This document shows, one piece after another, positions 58,607-64,000 of a DNA stretch of 64,000 nucleotides (position 1 is its first letter; each line of letters starts with the position of its first letter). Made by a program: the position numbers and the translations under genes. The stretch comes from Zygophlyctis sp. KS116 (taxonomy: Eukaryota; Chytridiomycota): assembly GCA_054661495.1 (NCBI GenBank), contig BAAFSQ010000022.1:1-64000 (forward strand). Reading direction: 5' to 3'. A model generated the notes under the pieces. The model worked only from the letters and a program-made list of their open reading frames with translations. It was not told the origin of the DNA and made no database searches.

Positions 58607-59637
58607 ATGGCAGAAAGAAAAGCTACCAGTAAGAGTTTATAATCTAATCCCAGACAAGTATTATCCTCCATCATGGGATCCTAGTAAAGGATCGATCAAC
58701 AGGTTTGTAGGCCAACATCCTCTGAGAGCAAGAGCTGCAAAGATGGGAATTGGCGTTATAGTCGTTCGCTTTGAAATGCCTTTTAACGTTTGGTGTTTGA
58801 GCTGTCAGAAACATATCGGACAAGGGACTAGATATAATGCTGAGAAGAAGAAGATTGGGCATTATTACTCTTCGCCGATTTACTCTTTTAATATGACTTG
58901 TCATTTATGTTCAGGGAAAATCGAAATTCATACAGATCCAAAGTTGGGAGAGTATGTGATTATAGAAGGTGCTCGGAAAAGAGTAGAAGAGTTTTCTGCA
59001 AAGGATGCTGAAACTATTGAATTAATTGATGATAAGACGAGGGAAAAGATGGAATCAGATGCTTTTTATAAATTAGAACATGGGCAAAGCTTAAAGGAAA
59101 AGGTATTTTGGTCTAATATTTATTTGAAAGATTGAAGAAAAAGAAGAAATTATAGAAAAGATTATGGCTGTGAATCAAGATCAATGGGCTGATCCGTGGA
59201 CAGTTTCGCAGAAATTAAGGAGGAATTTTAGGCAAGAAAAAAGACAGAGAATGGAGGTGGAGTCTAAAGAGTCTGATTTCTTGGATAAAAATGGTTTAAA
59301 TTTACAATTACTTCCATTTGGAGAAAAAGATGAAGAAATGTCACGGTCAGTCTCTTTTAGTATTGTTAATTCTTTGAAAATTATAGAAAAGGAATGTCTG
59401 GATTCAGCATCTGTAAAAACGAGGGTGATGGCAAGATCTATTTTCTCTGATTCCTCAAAAGATACTTCTTTTGAACTAGATAATATGGTTAATAAGCATA
59501 GAGTTAAATTAGATCCATTTATCTCAAATACAAATGCAAAAGATGAGCATGAAGAAACAAAATTGATTACGAAAAATAATTCTACAAAAAAGACTTTAGA
59601 ATTATTATCATGTTATTCTTCTGGTGACAGTGATTGA
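58607..59637 (+). CDS. CCDC130: CWC16-family splicing factor (CCDC130/Yju2b)
   Basis: Spliceosome-associated protein of the Yju2/CCDC130 family. Exon 1 has only 22 nt; introns 58629-58653 and 59103-59130; 325 aa. Splicing gives MAERKATNKYYPPSWDPSKG, close to the CCDC130 start MGERKG.NKYYPPDF, then VRFEMPFNVWCLSCQKHIGQ, GTRYNAEKKKIGHYYSSPIY and MTCHLCSGKIEIHTDP, giving the two CxxC pairs of the zinc centre. The coding end overlaps the WD-repeat gene by 25 nt in the opposite sense. In a genome with introns this small, a first-exon-dependent splicing factor is itself of interest. Confidence 0.93.
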
Positions 59638-62600
59638 TTTGGTCTATGGAAATTCTTTGGATCTATCCCAATAATCATTTGAGGCATGAAGTATGTTTTT
59701 GATCCAATTGATATTGATTTTTGTAGACTTGGAGCTGGTTCAGTCAATGTGTCACTAGTTTTTGCTTCAAATAATGTAAATCTTGAAGGAAGTGGTGGAA
59801 TTGTATGTTGATTAACACCTTTTCGTATGTATGCAAGGTCTGATTCTGAATTAACAGTTCTTTTAATATAGGATATTGTTTGTGGAAGTTTAGTAGATTT
59901 TCTTTTTTCGGAGCTAACTGAAGAGCGGTTCTGGTGTTTGGCAACTTCATAGGAAAATGGGTCGCTTAGTGAAATCCTTTCGATTGGCATTGACTTGTTC
60001 AATTTGGCAAAATATAATGCTAAACTGTTTGCTAATTTTGGTTCTGTAGAAGCAGGTGGAAATTTCCCTATTGAATTATTCTGAATAAATTACAGTAGAT
60101 TGTATCCATTTTTTCTCTAGATTCATGACATGGACTATTTTTCCGTAAATGAGTTTTAAGATTCTTTTTCAACGGGATTAATGATTTTTCTTTCTGTGAA
60201 TGGGCTAGTTTAGAAGCTTCTGTAGCGGCTTCTTTCTTTTTCTTACTTTCAGCTATTTTGTTTTTAAATTCCTCCGCTTTCGCTCGTTTTTCTTCTTCTA
60301 ACTGTAAGCGCCGTCGTTCCTTTTCTAATTTAGCTTCTAAGGCTTGTTCTTTCAATATTCGCTCTTGCTCGAGCATTTCTTTTTCAAGCTGTTTTTGCCT
60401 TTCTTCAGCTAGCCGCTTCATTTCTCTCTCTGCAATTATCTTTCCTGATTGAACTGCGTAAAAGTTGACTACTTGGGCAAAGTCCACATTAGTCGGTTTA
60501 TTTATAATGGCTGTAGGATATCTACCCCTGGGATTTTTTTCTACTATAAAATCCGGCTGTTGTATTAATATTTAATTAATATACATGTACATCTGACTCG
60601 AGACTTGAGACAGGTGGTCGATTTATTTCATAGAAATCTACATCTTCAAGGATATCTCTCTTGAAAGATGCATCAAGTGAAATAAACGAAGCCACTATTT
60701 GATTAAAATTATTGAAGAGTTTTACATTTATCTAAAAAGTCTTTCCCTAACAACTTATCTTCTGCATACTCTGCTAAAGGCATTCTCCTAATGGTTTTAT
60801 AATCTTTAGTAGTATTCCCGATGGTTCTGAGAATATAGGCTCTAATATGGTACTTAAGCCAAAATTTAACGGCACAAATTATGTATAAGATCTGATTTTC
60901 CGATCTAAAATGGCTTCGCTGAGCCTATAGTCATAAGACACAATAAAGTATTACCTGTCTATAAATTGAGTTGAAAGATTCTTTCACATGTACATTTTCC
61001 ATCATATGACATCCGAATTTCCTCATGATTGAGTGAGCTTGCTTCCTATGCCTTAATGATGGAATATTTTACCTCAAAGAATCAGTGGGAACTTGCGTAA
61101 GTATTATCACTATCGGAATTAAATTGGGGTGTGTTGGAGTGTTCTTTGCTATTTCCATTAGCATAAATGAAGCTTGATGTGCATCATCAGGTTCCAACCT
61201 TTGAAAAAAGCCATTTGAAATACAGCTGATGTACATGTCTGAAATATCTTCCTTGAAAGGATATTTCTCTTCCAATGGAAGTTCTGAAAAAAAGGAAGCC
61301 ATCTGTTTTTGATTATCCGTCGATTCTAATTTGAAAGATTCCCTGATGACCTTTGACATGTTGGCTGGAGTTGGCTCGATTGAATACCTACGTTGCTGTA
61401 CCAGTAATGGAGCTTCATGTATAATTGATTCTCTGGGCTTTAACTTTGATTTTGGCTTCGGATTAAAGTTTTCCCCTGTTGCTGGAATTGTTTGATCATA
61501 GCTATTTGCAACATTGACAGATTTATGTGATCCTAAAATATTTTCCCGAGACGAGGTTCCTTCATCTGCGACGAAAATTCTTGACGACTCATTTTGATGA
61601 TAATTATTGTCAATATTTGAACCAAGTTCTGAATGTTGCTGCACTTTTGAAAGTGAATCATGCAAGTTATTGGATTGGAAACTTATATTTGTTTCCGCTT
61701 CATCCTCTTCTATTTCATACAGATCTTCTTCAAAGAATATCTTGAAATTAAATAACTGAAGATACCTTTTCCATAGGAAACCAATGATTTTCCATTATTC
61801 GCACAACTAGTTCTGGAAGGGGATTTGGCGGTGGGGGTGCAGCAGGTTCTGGTTTCTTTTCAACTCGCGGTATTTGTTCTGATAAAGTAGTTGTCTCCTC
61901 ATTTCTAATCTCTGTTGGACCATCTGAGATGACAATATTTGATGATGAATCGTTGATATTTTCCTCCTGGGAGATATTTCGAATCTTTTTTTTAGTAAAA
62001 CCGTTTGAATCAATATGCTGAGCTTCTGAAATTTTGGATTTGTGTCCATTTTTTACAAGGATTGGACCAGAAATATTGATATGATGGGCCTGCTTATAGA
62101 TGTCGATGGTTTTGTTAATGCTTGAATTCGGAATTTTGCCGCCATAGTAGATTTTAATTTGATTTTTCTTTGAGTTCGTTTCTTTTGAAGTGATTTTTAT
62201 CATATGGTCAGCTGCTAATCAATCATTGAAGAATAAAAATACCGTGTGCTTCTTGTTGACTATGATCTAACAGTAAAGGCGCTGGTGGGTTAGTAATCGG
62301 CAGCTCTGATGAGATGGTTTGGATTTCACTGGATAGAGATACAGCACTTTTAAATAACCAATTTTTAGAAAAAGGAGTTAAGTCACAGTCATAATGCTGC
62401 CTTTTCTTGAATCGTCTCAGTAGATCTAATTCTCTGAATACTTCATCATCCTATCAATTCAAAATTCAAAATCAATTTACAGCCTCGGTGGTTTTTTGGC
62501 GGCGAAAATCTGTGGTCAATTGCTTCAGATTAAGTGTTGCCTTTAAATTTTGAAAAGAATTTTCCAAATCAGCTAAAATACTCTTTAGTAAGTTATCGTA

Positions 62601-64000
62601 TTCAATAGCATTTGAGTTATTTTGTAGATTAAACTGTTTTAATGCATTGGATTCACGAAAATTGATGGATTTGAAAACTTCCTGGACGTCCCTTTCAGCT
62701 TCATGCAGAGCCCTTCATATTATTTAAAGAATTATACCGCTTCTTTTTTACTAGTAAATGCGGATCAATGCATTCACTGGGTTGAACTTTTGTGTCAAAG
62801 AGCATAATATCTTCGGGTTTAGGCTCTTTCCAATCAATTCGATTGATTTCTTGCACATATGATGAAGGTAAGTCTATCAAAAATTAAATAGAGACGTTAC
62901 ATTGATGGTACTTAATTATATCAACTCGGTCTTTTATTCCCAAAAGAATGTCACCTTTGGGAGTGCAAAGACAAAGTGTTTCTAGAGGAGATGAAAAAAC
63001 AATTTCTCTCAATAAAGTATTCTGACAATCCCAAACTTTCAGAGCCATATCCAGACTTGCTGAGACGAAAATGTTTAACTTTGGTATGGCAATTATGCTT
63101 TTTATACTACCGGTATGATCATCAGATGTCGAATGACATTCGATGTTTTGGACAGCTACTATTTTAGATTGTTCTAAATTACCCTTTCGATGTAAATTAT
63201 ATCTATACATGTGTATTTTATATGAAATATCTGATACGCAGATAGTATGATCAATCATTGCAATATTGCAGGGCTGGAAGCTGCAATCAATAGAGACAAT
63301 TACTGAAAGTATTTGTTTAGCTTCTGGTCTGATTTTAGTTAATCGAATCATTCCGTTCGCACCCGCTGTTAGTATTAATTGATTTGCTGGATAGGAAAAG
63401 ATCTCCACTATAGCATCTTCATGAATCTGAAATAAAATAATTTTATCGTTACCTGTGCACGGCTTCCAATAAAACCATCATTTTCAAAAATAAGAACATG
63501 GCCAATATTCGTGGCTCCCATTATGAATGTATAGCCTGAAGTTTTCGTCAAATATACAGGCCGATTCCATTTTGAGAATTCTCCTTCGAAAACACATATT
63601 TTAGAAACACTTTCTCGAGTTAATTCTCCAGAATTCCAAATATCAACTAGTCTACATGGATTATGTTCCGTTGAAATCAACCAGATATCTCCACTATTCC
63701 TCAGTAATATTAAGCGCTCTTTGCATTATTTATGTTATGCGAAATTACCCAAGTTCGAAGAATAAGCAATGCATTTCAATGATTCAGACATCACAAAAGG
63801 TAGCATCGTAGTTATTGGCTGAGCTCCGGAAGGTGACATTATTCGAATAACTTCATCATCTGTCCTAATCAGAATTCGAGCCGGTTTTTCTGTTGATGAA
63901 AGAACATATTGAAGCTTTTGAATTGGGGAGCTATTAGATTAGGAAATTAAAATAGAGTACGAGGTTATTAGATAGCTAGTGTGTATATGTGTAACATCCC
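59613..64000 (-). CDS. large WD-repeat coiled-coil protein, probably ciliary (5' end outside window)
   Basis: Fourteen exons within the window encode 1338 aa plus more to the right. Introns 63931-63960, 63719-63748, 63427-63452, 62874-62900, 62713-62737, 62451-62480, 62215-62242, 61741-61765, 61046-61072, 60925-60954, 60695-60725, 60557-60590 and 60068-60093. The N-terminal third has WD-like blades (SGDIWLISTEHNPCRLVDIW, TAGANGMIRLTKI, ASLDMALKVWDC). A disordered middle, a helical block (SELPLEEKYPFKEDISDMY; MRKFGCHMMENVHVKESFN) and an uninterrupted charged coiled coil (REMKRLAEERQKQLEKEM onward) follow. The architecture recalls WDR87/WDR97-type flagellar proteins; that is an inference. Intron 61046-61072 could be 21 nt instead of 27. 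Confidence 0.75.

Noticed and set aside
58555-58674. 40-codon N-terminal extension of CSN5
   Set aside because: It lacks similarity to CSN5 proteins and lies opposite the well-supported first exon and intron of the CWC16 gene; the internal ATG gives a plausible start.

Overview
The window is nuclear DNA from a compact, AT-rich eukaryotic genome, most likely an early-diverging zoosporic (flagellated) fungus of chytrid or rozellid grade. Fungal signs are an areA-type GATA-like domain protein, a fused trehalose-6-phosphate synthase/phosphatase and a QCR10-like subunit. Flagellar signs are a DNAAF6/PIH1D3 dynein-assembly factor, an STPGR (PGP-repeat) protein, a CEP70-like centrosomal protein and a large WD-repeat coiled-coil protein. 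The species cannot be named from the sequence.

About 135 spliceosomal introns can be placed by restoring conserved protein motifs and reading frame. Nearly all are 22-34 nt long, with GT(A/G).. donors, a CTAA/TTAA-like branch motif and TAG/AAG/CAG acceptors. Only four are clearly longer (53, 114, 118 and 124 nt). The 118-nt one, inside the ribosomal protein L5 gene, carries a good C/D-box snoRNA. Every multi-exon model was checked by summing exon lengths to a multiple of three.

Layout: 0-6 kb glucosidase II alpha, OXA1, QTRT2 and three tiny ORFs; 6-8 kb divergent ribosomal proteins L5 and L14; 8-14 kb an ABCF3/GCN20-type ATPase and a P-glycoprotein-type ABCB transporter; 14-24 kb BTB protein, CDKAL1-type tRNA methylthiotransferase, TRMT2A-type methyltransferase, TPS-TPP and membrane/secreted proteins; 24-34 kb ankyrin/coiled-coil protein, MMS2, CCT5, STPGR protein, TRM5 and RNase P subunit Rpp21; 34-44 kb unknown 152-aa protein, CEP70-like, secreted LRR protein, DNA polymerase alpha and a four-TM protein; 44-54 kb NDR kinase, areA-like domain protein, TRAPPC2, CCCH-Smr protein, ASNSD1, AOS1 and CTL/SLC44; 54-64 kb FHA-Chk2-type kinase, DNAAF6, a Ser/Arg-rich unknown, CSN5, a CWC16/CCDC130 splicing factor and the WD-repeat protein running off the right edge.

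Genes are packed to the limit. Same-strand neighbours are separated by 8 nt, 1 nt or overlap as ATGA; convergent coding regions overlap by 11 and 25 nt; one divergent pair has 11 nt between start codons. Several genes deal with tRNA modification and processing (QTRT2, CDKAL1, TRMT2A, TRM5, Rpp21), but they are scattered among unrelated genes and no operon-like functional cluster is evident. No tRNA, rRNA, transposon or CRISPR array was recognised.
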